Origin: Acanthococcus lagerstroemiae
Lineage: Eukaryota; Arthropoda; Insecta; Hemiptera; Eriococcidae
NCBI GenBank assembly: GCA_031841125.1
Contig: CM063109.1
Span: 534,321-598,320, forward strand
Direction of reading: 5' to 3'
Length of the DNA stretch: 64,000 nucleotides
Shown in pieces: positions 46,790 through 57,963 of the stretch. The notes below the pieces were generated by a model. The model saw only the letters and a list, made by a program, of their open reading frames with translations, made no database searches and was not told the DNA's origin. Each line of letters opens with the position of its first letter. Within the stretch, counting starts at the first letter, position 1. The position numbers and the translations under genes are program-made.

Positions 46790-48238
46790 TTTATTAAAAA
46801 TGTATGCCGAACTGTCGATAAACTCGGCAGTGAACAGAAATACATAGCAGTCATATGTATAGGCATAGATACTGAAATCGACTGAATAGTTTCAAGTGGG
46901 AATGTTTTCTTTGCATCCGTCTATAATATTATATTCTTCGGCGCTGATAAATACGTCTTAATATCGACTCTAGAAGTATCATCACAGTTTCATTCCCAAT
47001 TTCCTGTAGTCGTATATTGTACGAAGTGCATACCTGCATAAGTAATATGTATAAGTAACATCACACGAAGTATAGTAACTTTGAACGTACGAAAGGACTC
47101 GATCATCCAACTATTCGAGCATATACTTATATGCGCGTAAATAATACGTATAATTTTATAATATGTATAATATTGATCCGTAGGTATCATTTCAGTAAGA
47201 GATTTCGCATCCCAATGTGAAGTAGGAACCCCTAATTGATCGATTTTCTGATTTAAGTGGTAATAATGAAGATAAGAGAGCAACGAGTGTTGAAAAATTC
47301 AATAGCCGGATAATATATAGTACCTGATGTGTAGCCTAGGCACCTAGTCTGTCTCTAGCGTATGTGCCATTAATGGTAAACAATTTTGCAACATACCGAG
47401 TGACAGTAAAACAATAACTCGGGTACCTATATATCTAGGTATACTCATTATTCTCGCTTGACATTGAAATAATCTCAAATCAACTTTCGCGAGCGAGATT
47501 AAACTTTCCAAGCATTTTCACTTAATTAAATTTTCGTTAATTCAAATTAGGTTGCGAAATAGGTAAATCAAACTGATTTCGATGAACAGGTTAGGTTATT
47601 TAGATATAAAAGATGGTTCCTATAAATAGTCTTGTAATCCATAGACACAATATTACGTTCCATGCTTTGCAGTTTAATTTCAAACTCGACTGCTAGTCTA
47701 TTCTCGCTTTTTGCTCAAGTTGATGTGAATTGCGAGATCTGAGATCTAAGATGTCCATTATATATGCAAATATTTGCTGATGCTGAATCAAACAAACCCT
47801 GCCGGAGGGTCTTAGGCAGCCTACAGTACGCTATACTACACTCGTTCGTATATACAAAAGGCCCGGTCGATCTATGGACGTCGCTCTCAACATTCTCAAT
47901 ATTGTTTACCAAAATAATTCCAACGAAAAATTATGGAAAAATGTTTTACACTTGATAGTTTACTGGACCGCTGATATGCGGTACCCAATTGTATTTGATG
48001 CGAGCGAATACCCGCGACCATTATTTGTGTAACATGCTCGCAATGTTCCACTACGTAAGTTAGAAATCACATATATGTGTACCGCACTCCATTTGTTCAT
48101 CAGTTTGCTGGTATTCAAGTAAATTTCTCTGCTCATCTCTAATCAAACCTTATTTGTGATTGCAAACGACATCTCTGCATGACGTTGTATTAATGTAGCT
48201 AGGCTTGTAGAGAGTTTTGTGTTTTTCGATCATTATTT
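46790..48238. other. No recognisable feature
   Basis: AT-rich sequence; nothing was recognised. Confidence 0.4.
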
Positions 48239-48820
48239 GAGGACTTATCTGTAAGAAAGGCGTCCGTCAGGCGGACGCCCTTTTTGCGGAGACTGTTATT
48301 TTCGGATTCCTCAGCTTCAAATCTATCCAAGAGCTGATTTCGTTTTTCAAAATCAATCAAATTCAAAATATAACGTTGTTTCTTTTCAATGCCTTGAGAC
48401 AGAGGCTTGCAGCTGATATGCTGCACGGCATCAAAACTAATCTTGTTCAGATCTCCTTATCACCGGGTATTTTAAAAGCGAATCTAGGAGAACACTTCAA
48501 CTGATAAGAAAATAGTGAATATTCCTTGTCTCCACAAAAAGGGCGTCCGATGTAAGAATATAGGTTATGGAGTTTTCTCGTCTCAGCAAAAAGGGCGTCC
48601 GTGATTGGTTTTTCTATCAACTTTCCCACATTAACTTGTCAATAGATTGTAAATTTAACTATCCCATCTTGTAGATCGAATTCTGCTCTACATTTTCTGT
48701 AATAAGACTTTTTGCCGCAAAATTATTCTTTATATAGTGATAATATCGAGTTGAAATTTTGCAGTCTCTTTTTGTTTATTCCAATTAACTCACAGACGCC
48801 CTTTTTACAGATAGGTCCTC
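48239..48820. mobile_element. TIR element with iterated GGGCGTCCG motifs
   Basis: The inverted ends GAGGACTTATCTGTAAGAAA and GAGGACCTATCTGTAAAAAG are followed by GGCGTC. ATTT lies on both sides (48235-48238, 48821-48824), a perfect 4-bp duplication. AAAAAGGGCGTCCG occurs at 48536 and 48588, and variants lie in both ends. GGCGTCCG and CGGACGCC form a hairpin at 48259-48279. A minus-strand frame (48199-48426) overlaps but starts outside the element's logic and is not recognised. A related element begins at 63672. Confidence 0.8.
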
Positions 48821-49443
48821 ATTTGTAGGTGGTAGGTACTCTAATATATTTTTCATTATTTTTAATATGATATGTAACCCTTAACAGACTAGTATTTTTA
48901 CTACAAAATTTTAGTTTCTCCGTAATTTTCTCTTGGAGTGAATTTGACGCGCCGGCATCAGATGAAAGAAATTGTTGTGCGACTGTGGATGGTTTAGTTG
49001 AAAGTACACGCTTGCCTGCTGGTTATGTCGTTATAGCCAGGGATGTCATAACATATCAATAGCGTTACAATGTAGCGAGTTTTTGTGCTGCCTCCCTAAC
49101 GAATAACGTATTCTCTGCTATGCTTAGCGCTAGGAATTTCACAGATTACCCTTTTAATCGAAGAAAAGGTGGGATAGATTACCGAAAATAGTTTAATTAA
49201 AAAGGAAACTAAAAAAAATACGATCTTACATTTGTATACAGGTATTATGCAAAAGTAGTTTAACCACAGGTAAGACAGGGTCGCCACTTTTACAGACGGG
49301 TAGAAGACCGGAAGAGTAACCAAAAAGGGATGGGGCTGTCGGGGCCCGCGAGTGATCGGCATGCCTTCATTTCTGGACGAACCTTCTACGTCAGAGACTG
49401 CTGATCAGCATCCTCGAAAAGGTGAAATCCCGTTAGCCATTAC
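48821..49443. other. No recognisable feature
   Basis: Nothing was recognised in this stretch. Confidence 0.4.
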
Positions 49444-50563
49444 CGCTCACTGGACCACTCACTCGGATCCATATAATGATTGTGATTATCAGTGAATACG
49501 CCTTCTTCCCCCGCTGCCAGCTACTCCGTAGAATTGAGGTGAAGTGCGATACTAGATTCAGGAAGAAGCGAGTCCCTGCAACCATGACAGTCTACTGGAC
49601 CGTCCTTCCAATTCGTAGAATGATCGACGCTGCCAGAGACCAGTGCTCACCGATCATTGTCCAGCCGCTCCTCTGAGGATGGAATTGCTGACTACAGCGC
49701 ACTCAAAAAGGCGAATCCGGTAGTCATTATAGTACACTGGACCGCTCATCTCGTGGCAGCTAAAATGATAGATGCCTCCGGAAACCGACACTACCTACCT
49801 CATCAGTCGACTGCTGCAGGTTACCCAGGCTTACATACGTGGCCATTGTGGGAAATAGGGAATGACTGAGTACCAAGGAGGAACCTCCAGCAACGATTAT
49901 AGCGCATTGAAATCTCTCTCAGACACAGTAACCACACCAGTAGCCTTTGAAGAGATCGTCGAACGGATAGATGAGCGAACTTAAACTAATGCCCGAAAAA
50001 GCGAGATCTGATTCTCTGACGGACCGAATTTCCAGTTAAAATATCCGCAAGGTGGATGTCCCATCTCGGCAAACTGGAAAACCCCTCCCGGTGGACGATC
50101 TCTTTTATGCGGCTTTGCAATGAAAGTCCCAACATTTTCGATAACTAGTGAAATAAAGATTCAAATACTTTTGCCGAGCAAAACATTACAAATGATTTAA
50201 AGAAAATCAGTTTTTCTCTCACAAGCACCCTTGCGTGAAAGATTTTTAACGGCTTACGAGAATTTTGAAATTTATGAGGTTGTGAAGCCTACTGATTACA
50301 TATTATGTTCAATGAAATTACGTTTGTATAGGCGGCAATATTCTGTACAAATATGTTCCTTCGAATATTTAGATTTAAATCATGCAATTTTCATTTGTCA
50401 TTAATATGACTCATATTGAGAAAGGGAGTGCAATGAGTGTACAAAACGAAATTTGGTTTCAGTATGTATATACATAGCAAAAATTGGGTTTATTAATCAG
50501 GAACTGTTGTAACTTGACCAAGCGTTGTTCATTTGGAAGCCGGTAGAAACTGGTTTTCTTTCT

Positions 50564-50566
<3 letters not shown>

Positions 50567-50622
<56 letters not shown>

Positions 50623-50634
50623 TTCTTCTTATCT
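50567..50634 (+). repeat. CT microsatellite, unit 1
   Basis: Nearly pure (CT)n, longer than the equivalent tract at 54937-54980 in unit 2, showing length change after the duplication. Confidence 0.95.
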
Positions 50635-51028
50635 TTCTTTAGTTTCTGAGGAATATTACTTTTTTCTCGATATATCGATGATATTGCGCAAGAAGGGCAA
50701 ATTTAATATTTTCTATCGACGAGTTGAAGTAAATTTTCGCATCTACAATTATCAGGTATGTAGTATGTTGTAAGGGCCAATCTGCTGGAGCCAAACTGAA
50801 TCACGTAGTTTAGCCCTAGTTGACTGGCACTCACTGTTTGATACTGCAGATGCGAAAAACTGCTGGAACTTACAAATTGAAAATATTAGATAAGCCCTTC
50901 TTGCGCAACCCCATCGAATCAGTACTGTTTTATTCGTTCAAGTTTTATTTATTGCCTAACTATTTGAGCCTCCTGTTGTCCTGTATGTACGAGTATAATA
51001 GGTTGTAAGCTAAGCGTAGTCTATATAC

Positions 51029-51260
51029 GGACGCTATGAAGCAAAAATCGACCAAGCGCCAAAATAATGAGAAAACCTAACATTAGAAACCAATGAATAA
51101 TGCCGGTTTACGGACGTAGCGCTTACTGATAAGCTTTTTTCAACGTGGATATCGGGGGCTCAATCTGAAAAAATGCTATTTTTTACGCTCTTTCTAAAGA
51201 CGCTTAATAACACATTTTGTCAACAAATGTCTCTTGGGCGGTTTTTGCTTAACAGCATCC
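51029..51260. mobile_element. MITE, GGACGCTA-TIR relative, copy 3
   Basis: The left end is GGACGCTATGAAGCAAAAAT; the right end read inward is GGATGCTGTTAAGCAAAAAC. TA occurs just outside. The interior shares gcttttttcaacgtg and gggggctcaat with copies 1 and 2 but is clearly diverged. 232 bp. Confidence 0.75.
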
Positions 51261-52196
51261 ATATTATTATTTATCTATGAGGTTTATGGTTGTAAGAGTT
51301 ACACACTGCGGCAAAATGAAGCTGAAATTTTGATTTGTGTTGTGTTGTGTTGCAGTGGTCACCTAATTTCGAGCTGCAATAAACCTGACTATTGAATGGG
51401 GAGAGGGAAAGTGTTGAGAAATTTCTTATAGTCTGTACTTACCTATTACGTTTTTGTTTTTTTTTTAAATTTAAAAATAAGTTTTTTGTTTATTTTTACA
51501 TCTTCCTTTTATGTTGTTTTACGCTTCTGATTAGTTATGTTTTTCTATTCGGGTGCACCACAGACGGATGCAATTCTCTACTTTTCCCCTCACCTCCTCC
51601 TCTTGGTACGTGTGGCGATGCAGGAAGGTGGCGACGGCCGGGTGAGTGGTGACAACGGAGTGAGTCAAAAACAATATTGCTAGATTATGACAGCGTGAAA
51701 CGGAACTTAGTATTTGTTGCCATAAGCAATTTGGGTGCTTCGTTTGGGGCGCGAACGAATGGCACCTGTCACCAGTGTATGCTGTGTATCAGTATTTTAC
51801 ATTTTTACTACTACATAGGCAGTCAGTGCCGCCGAATTATGGTCTTCTTGCAACTTCATACGAGTATTCTGAGTCTAGTACTAAATGTTCTAACGAATCA
51901 CGGGAAAAAGGTCATTTGTGTAGGAGAAAAGAGAAGGGGAGAGGGAGATTATAAGTTGTATGAAAAAGTTCGACGGGCATTGAGATTTCGTTCTGCGGCC
52001 TGATTTTTCATATGCCGATCATACCGAGTCTGTGATCATAGTTGGCAGTGCTTCTGAAAATTTCAACTAATTAACTAACGATAAGGTGTAAGATGCGGTA
52101 TATTGATACCTGGGTACACGTGCGTACTATGTACGAGTACGAGTAGAGGTATAGACGTATGATATTCGCATTTGACACTCGCTCGCGTGGTTAAAT

Positions 52197-53466
52197 TGTA
52201 TTATTATTATTATTATTATTATCATTATTAAATAATAGAAACAAAAATTGCGAGTACATAAATGTGTGTGAGTATGCTATATGAAATGTTGGAGAATAAT
52301 AATACAGGTTGACGTAAAAAAAGGAAACAAGTAAATACAGCCAATCAAATTTGCAACAACTAATGTAAGTAAATATGGCAATAAAATAGTTTAGGCATAC
52401 ACAGTGAAAACCACACATAAGGGGCGACAGGTAACGTGTTCGCAAAACGGACAGAGAAATAGCGCGGTAAATAACAGATAGGTAAACATAAATAGTTAAA
52501 TCACAGTCAGGCAAAGTGCAAGCAAGAATAAGCAAAAACGGGAAAAGAAAATATATATATATAGGTATAATAGGCAAATAATAAATAAACAAGTAACAAT
52601 GGTAGAAATAGGAGCAGGATGAAATAATAACCAATAGTAACGATAATAGGTACATGCATCAATTATGACAGCTAATATGGCACAGCGAAATGCCAAAGAA
52701 AATAATAAATAACAAATAAGGTAAAGTTGAACATGGACAATAACAAATAAATGCAAAATAAACATAAACAACCAGAGAACGAAAAACATGGAAAAACAAA
52801 GCAAAACAGAAGCAAAAATGCTGACTCACAGGCCACACACGATGAGACAAATGACAAATACGGATGGAAAAGGTGACATGGACATGGAATACAAGGGACA
52901 CAAGAGACACCCCGTCGGACAACATACATGAGCCTCTGGGCAGCCCACGAGCACCATTCCAGCTCTCTGCCGCCCGCCGCCGAGTCCTGCTAACTGGCGC
53001 CCAAAGTAAAGGTATTTAAGGGCCCCCAGCGAGCAGCCTACGACGGCAACTGCACACAGCGTCCTCGCTGCGTCGTACCAGCCGGATCATTGTGGCACCG
53101 CCCGCGCATGTTATTAATCCCCCAGCCTGCAGCCCTACTTCAATAGAATCAAGGTACTGCTGTCTGGGCGCCGTGCCGGCTGCGTAGCGGTATTTATCTA
53201 ACAGCTGTTCCACGTTCAATACACTTTTTCGTGTTTTATCAACTGATATTTTCCAACGTATCAGCCGAAGTGCAGAGTGGTTTTAGGTACTTTTACGTTT
53301 TTATCAGCCGTTTTTTGATAGTTTCGTTTGAATAGTGAATTTAGATTAAATCTGATCAAACCGGCCAGGACTCATGGGAAATGGGGCGTAATTCGCGTCC
53401 TATATGCTCCAGGCAACCCTCCAGAACACCCACCAATTATTATTATTATTATTATTATTATTATCA
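52197..53466. other. ATT-bounded 1.2-kb block present only in unit 1
   Basis: An ATT microsatellite lies at each edge (52197-52231, 53436-53466); unit 2 has one merged ATT tract in their place. The left two-thirds is very A-rich on the plus strand. The right part is GC-rich, with ACTGGCGCCCAAAG at 52993 (similar to a retroviral primer-binding site) and TATTTAAGG at 53011. The minus frame at 53016-53219 is unrecognised. It may be a retroelement piece, or sequence lost from unit 2. Confidence 0.5.
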
Positions 53467-53819
53467 TTTCCATCTAAGAAATCACTTTAAAATAAACCAC
53501 CTACGAAGGATCTACCTCGCCCTATACGAATCGGTCTTAAGCTATGGCATCATACACTGGGGAGGATCATGATCATGCCATATACAACCCCTGAAAGTGC
53601 TTCAAAACAAACTAGCAAGGTGTATTTTAAATACTAGCCGTACAGAAAGCGAAAAAATCTTATACGACAGACTCTCAGTCTCGTCCTTCAAAAATCTCTA
53701 TAAGAAACGAATGTTAATGTTTGTATTCAAAAACAAGTTTTTATTCAGAATTTATAATACTATAACAAGAACTCGTTTAGGAGCCGGGCCAACGTCAGCT
53801 TTTCCAGCATAGCGAAAAT
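53463..53819 (+). pseudogene. LINE ORF2 C-terminal fragment, unit 1
   Basis: It encodes INHLRRIYLALYESVLSYGI and HWGGS, a stop, then IQPLKVLQNKLARCILNTSR and SVSSFKNLYKKRMLMFVFKN, the post-RT region of many insect LINEs. It stops abruptly at the duplication junction (53820). The equivalent in unit 2 runs on to the LINE's natural end. Confidence 0.75.
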
Positions 53820-54933
53820 CGCTCACTGGACCACTCACTCGGATCCATATAATGATTGTGATTATCAGTGAATACGCCTTCTTCCCCCGCTGCCAGCTAA
53901 GAATTGAGGTGAAGTGCGATACTAGATTCAGGAAGAAGCGAGTCCCTGCAACCATGACAGTCTACTGGACCGTCCTTCCAATTCGTAGAATGATCGACGC
54001 TGCCAGAGACCAGTGCTCACCGATCATTGTCCAGCCGCTCCTCTGAGGATGGAATTGCTGACTACAGCGCACTCAAAAAGGCGAATCCGGTAGTCATTAT
54101 AGTACACTGGACCGTTCATCTCGTGGCAGCTAAAATGATAGATGCCTCCGGAAACCGACACTACCTACCTCATCAGTCGACTGCTGCAGGTTACCCAGGC
54201 TTACATACGTGGCCATTGTGGGAAATAGGGAATGACTGAGTACCAAGGAGGAACCTCCAGCAACGATTATAGCGCATTGAAATCTCTCTCAGACACAGTA
54301 ACCACACCAGTAGCCTTTGAAGAGATCGTCGAACGGATAGATGAGCGAACTTAAACTAATGCCCGAAAAAGCGAGATCTGATTCTCTGACGGACCGAATT
54401 TCCAGTTAAAATATCCGCAAGGTGGATGTCCCATCTCGGCAAACTGGAAAACCCCTCCCGGTGGACGATCTCTTTTATGCGGCTTTGCAATGAAAGTCCC
54501 AACATTTTCGATAACTAGTGAAATAAAGATTCAAATACTTTTGCCGAGCAAAACATTACAAATGATTTAAAGAAAATCAGTTTTTCTCTCACAAGCACCC
54601 TTGCGTGAAAGATTTTTAACGGCTTACGAGAATTTTGAAATTTATGAGGTTGTGAAGCCTACTGATTACATATTATGTTCAATGAAATTACGTTTGTATA
54701 GGCGGCAATATTCTGTACAAATATGTTCCTTCGAATATTTAGATTTAAATCATGCAATTTTCATTTGTCATTAATATGACTCATATTGAGAAAGGGAGTG
54801 CAATGAGTGTACAAAACGAAATTTGGTTTCAGTATGTATATACATAGCAAAAATTGGGTTTATTAATCAGGAACTGTTGTAACTTGACCAAGCGTTGTTC
54901 ATTTGGAAGCCGGTAGAAACTGGTTTTCTTTCT

Positions 54934-54935
<2 letters not shown>

Positions 54936-54976
<41 letters not shown>

Positions 54977-54985
54977 TTCTTTCTT
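54936..54985 (+). repeat. CT microsatellite, unit 2
   Basis: (CT)n tract equivalent to 50567-50634 but shorter. Confidence 0.9.
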
Positions 54986-55383
54986 ATCTTTCTTTAGTTT
55001 CTGAGGAATATTACTTTTTTCTCGATATATCGATGATATTGCGCAAGAAGGGCAAATTTAATATTTTCTATCGACGAGTTGAAGTAAATTTTCGCATCTA
55101 CAATTATCAGGTATGTAGTATGTTGTAAGGGCCAATCTGCTGGAGCCAAACTGAATCACGTAGTTTAGCCCTAGTTGACTGGCACTCACTGTTTGATACT
55201 GCAGATGCGAAAAACTGCTGGAACTTACAAATTGAAAATATTAGATAAGCCCTTCTTGCGCAACCCCATCGAATCAGTACTGTTTTATTCGTTCAAGTTT
55301 TATTTATTGCCTAACTATTTGAGCCTCCTGTTGTCCTGTATGTACGAGTATAATAGGTTGTAAGCTAAGCGTAGTCTATATAC

Positions 55384-55615
55384 GGACGCTATGAAGCAAA
55401 AATCGACCAAGCGCCAAAATAATGAGAAAACCTAACATTAGAAACCAATGAATAATGCCGGTTTACGGACGTAGCGCTTACTGATAAGCTTTTTTCAACG
55501 TGAATATCAGGGGCTCAATCTGAAAAAATGCTATTTTTTACGCTCTTTCTAAAGACGCTTAATAACACATTTTGTCAACAAATGTCCCTTGGGCGGTTTT
55601 TGCTTAACAGCATCC
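55384..55615. mobile_element. MITE, GGACGCTA-TIR relative, copy 4
   Basis: Duplicate of 51029-51260 carried by unit 2, with a few substitutions. Confidence 0.75.
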
Positions 55616-56555
55616 ATATTATTATTTATCTATGAGGTTTATGGTTGTAAGAGTTACACACTGCGGCAAAATGAAGCTGAAATTTTGATTTGTGTTGTGT
55701 TGTGTTGCAGTGGTCACCTAATTTCGAGCTGCAATAAACCTGACTATTGAATGGGGAGAGGGAAGGTGTTGAGAAATTTCTTATAGTCTGTACTTACCTA
55801 TTACGTTTTTGTTTTTTTTTTAAATTTAAAAATAAGTTTTTTGTTTATTTTTACATCTTCCTTTTATGTTGTTTTACGCTTCTGATTAGTTATGTTTTTC
55901 TATTCGGGTGCACCACAGACGGATGCAATTCTCTACTTTTCCCCTCACCTCCTCCTCTTGGTACGTGTGGCGATGCAGGAAGGTGGCGACGGCCGGGTGA
56001 GTGGTGACAACGGAGTGAGTCAAAAACAATATTGCTAGATTATGACAGCGTGAAACGGAACTTAGTATTTGTTGCCATAAGCAATTTGGGTGCTTCGGTT
56101 TGGTGGCGCGAACGAATGGCACCTGTCACCAGTGTATGCTGTGTATCAGTATTTTACATTTTTACTACTACATAGGCAGTCAGTGCCGCCGAATTATGGT
56201 CTTCTTGCAACTTCATACGAGTATTCTGAGTCTAGTACTAAATGTTCTAACGAATCACGGGAAAAAGGTCATTTGTGTAGGAGAAAAGAGAAGGGGAGAG
56301 GGAGATTATAAGTTGTATGAAAAAGTTCGACGGGCATTGAGATTTCGTTCTGCGGCCCTGATTTTTCATATGCCGATCATACCGAGTCTGTGATCATAGT
56401 TGGCAGTGCTTCTGAAAATTTCAACTAATTAACTAACGATAAGGTGTAAGATGCGGTATATTGATACCTGGGTACACGTGCGTACTATGTACGAGTACGA
56501 GTAGAGGTATAGACGTATGATATTCGCATTTGACACTCGCTCGCGTGGTTAAATT

Positions 56556-56556
<1 letters not shown>

Positions 56557-56604
<48 letters not shown>
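56557..56604 (+). repeat. ATT microsatellite, unit 2
   Basis: A single (ATT)n tract joins the MITE-bearing segment to the LINE fragment; in unit 1 this point holds the 1.2-kb block. Confidence 0.95.
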
Positions 56605-57513
56605 CATTTCCATCTAAGAAATCACTTTAAAATAAACCACCTACGAAGGATCTACCTCGCCCTATACGAATCGGTCTTAAGCTATGGCATCATACACTGG
56701 GGAGGATCATGATCATGCCATATACAACCCCTGAAAGTGCTTCAAAACAAACTAGCAAGGTGTATTTTAAATACTAGCCGTACAGAAAGCGAAAAAATCT
56801 TATACGACAGACTCTCAGTCTCGTCCTTCAAAAATCTCTATAAGAAACGAATGTTAATGTTTGTATTCAAAAACAAGTTTTTATTCAGAATTTATAATAC
56901 TATAACAAGAACTCGTTCAGGAGCCGGGCCAACGTCAGCTTTTCCAGCATAGCGAAAATCGCATTCCAGACTCCAAGCAAGATTTAAAGGATACGAACTC
57001 TTCAACAAACTAGTGCCTGCTGCTAGGCGCCTACTAAAAATATCTGAATACAAAAAATATATAAACACCATCTTTAATTAAAAATTTATACACACATACA
57101 CTATGTTAAATAAGAAATAAATTCCCACATTGCCTGCTGACTGCAATTAGATGATTTTTGATTGTGTGAGTCCAACAGGGGCATATCTTCGTCGGTGCCC
57201 CCCTCGTTCAAGGCCGCTATCACTCATTGTCTCACATTAAACTCTACGTATACTAAAACCAATAAACTAACAAAACACTTAACTTACATGAACACTTTTA
57301 AAACGAACTCTAACGTCAATAAATAACGAACAACAGTGGATGCAGGCACCGGCGATAGTAGTAGTAGTAATGATATAGATCCTCCATTTCGGGCCATGGG
57401 GCCCATTAGGAGTATGTTTGTAAATTTGAAAAGTGAAATTTTGCAAATACATCCTTTGATTGATTGATTGATTGATTATTATTATTATTATTATTATTAT
57501 TATTTATTATAAC
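56603..57513 (+). pseudogene. LINE ORF2 C-terminus and 3' end, unit 2
   Basis: It has the same coding as 53463-53819, then continues past the duplication edge with a SHSRLQARFKGYELFNKLVP block and KISEYKKYINTIFN, ending at TAA about 57081. This is the normal C-terminus (a KLFNxLP-like ending). A 3' UTR follows and finishes in (GATT)4 and (ATT)n at 57460-57513, the microsatellite tail typical of several LINE clades. A stop after HWGGS marks it as dead. The clade is unclear. Confidence 0.75.
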
Positions 57514-57959
57514 CGCCGAAAATAGGCGAGCTGCGATGCCGTCCGTCGCCCACGTCTTATGTCATCACGGTAACGGGCCTGATTTTGACGACGCAACATA
57601 ACAACGCGACGCTGTGTTGCGGCGTGAATACATAGGTATATTATGTATATGATTAGAAATTTATTTGCTTATACCTATACCTATTCGAGAAACGCGTTTA
57701 GGTCTTCGACCATACGGTCGAAGGTTTAGGTACAGGTCGTCTTCGCTACCAGGGTCATAAATTACAGCTACAAATACATATACATGCACAATTATAACCG
57801 CGACTCTGCTGCCCATATTGACTACGCGCTTTATTAAATATTTGAAAAGCTCCCGAGAAAACAAATTATGCTCGAAAGACTAATACAGTTATAGTAATGC
57901 ACCAGTGATTGTGTGATATTGGTAGTTACTTTTGGTTTTAGTATTTTTCTAATTAGGAT
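57514..57959. other. No recognisable gene; small hairpin
   Basis: CTTCGACCATACGGTCGAAG at 57704-57723 can form a hairpin. Nothing else was recognised. Confidence 0.4.
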
Positions 57960-57963
57960 ATAA

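Larger units (their letters stand above)
49444..53822 (+). repeat. Tandem duplication, unit 1
   Basis: 49447-52199 matches 53823-56557 nearly base for base, and 53463-53819 matches 56603-56959. Unit 1 additionally holds about 1.2 kb (about 52226-53435) absent from unit 2. Small differences include a short indel at 49528 versus 53898 and a longer CT run. The junction with unit 2 shares CGC with both parental edges. The unit holds a GGACGCTA MITE, a CT microsatellite and a LINE fragment, but no host gene I recognise. Confidence 0.92.
53820..56962 (+). repeat. Tandem duplication, unit 2
   Basis: It starts at the junction where the LINE sequence AGCGAAAATCGC joins TCACTGGACC. The corresponding edges are CGCATTCC (after 56962) and ACCGCTCACTGG (49442), so the three sequences share only CGC. 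It is shorter than unit 1 because the ATT-bounded block is absent. Confidence 0.92.

Noticed and set aside
48199..48426. 75-aa charged minus-strand ORF overlapping the 48239 element
   Set aside because: It begins inside and ends outside the element, and the copy at 63672 does not preserve one clear frame.
48236..48821. CRISPR-like array suggested by the repeated AAAAAGGGCGTCCG
   Set aside because: Spacing is irregular, orientation varies, the DNA is eukaryotic, and the terminal repeats with ATTT duplication explain it as a transposon.
50525..51652. Plus-strand ORFs in the duplicated unit (82, 62 and 86 aa, repeated at 54895-56007)
   Set aside because: They are duplicated only because the DNA is; one is a Ser-Leu repeat from the CT tract, the others lack domains.
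52191..52929. Overlapping minus-strand ORFs rich in Tyr, Leu, Ile, Cys (up to 154 aa)
   Set aside because: They arise from A-rich DNA and an ATT microsatellite read in reverse; no domain or start context supports a membrane protein.
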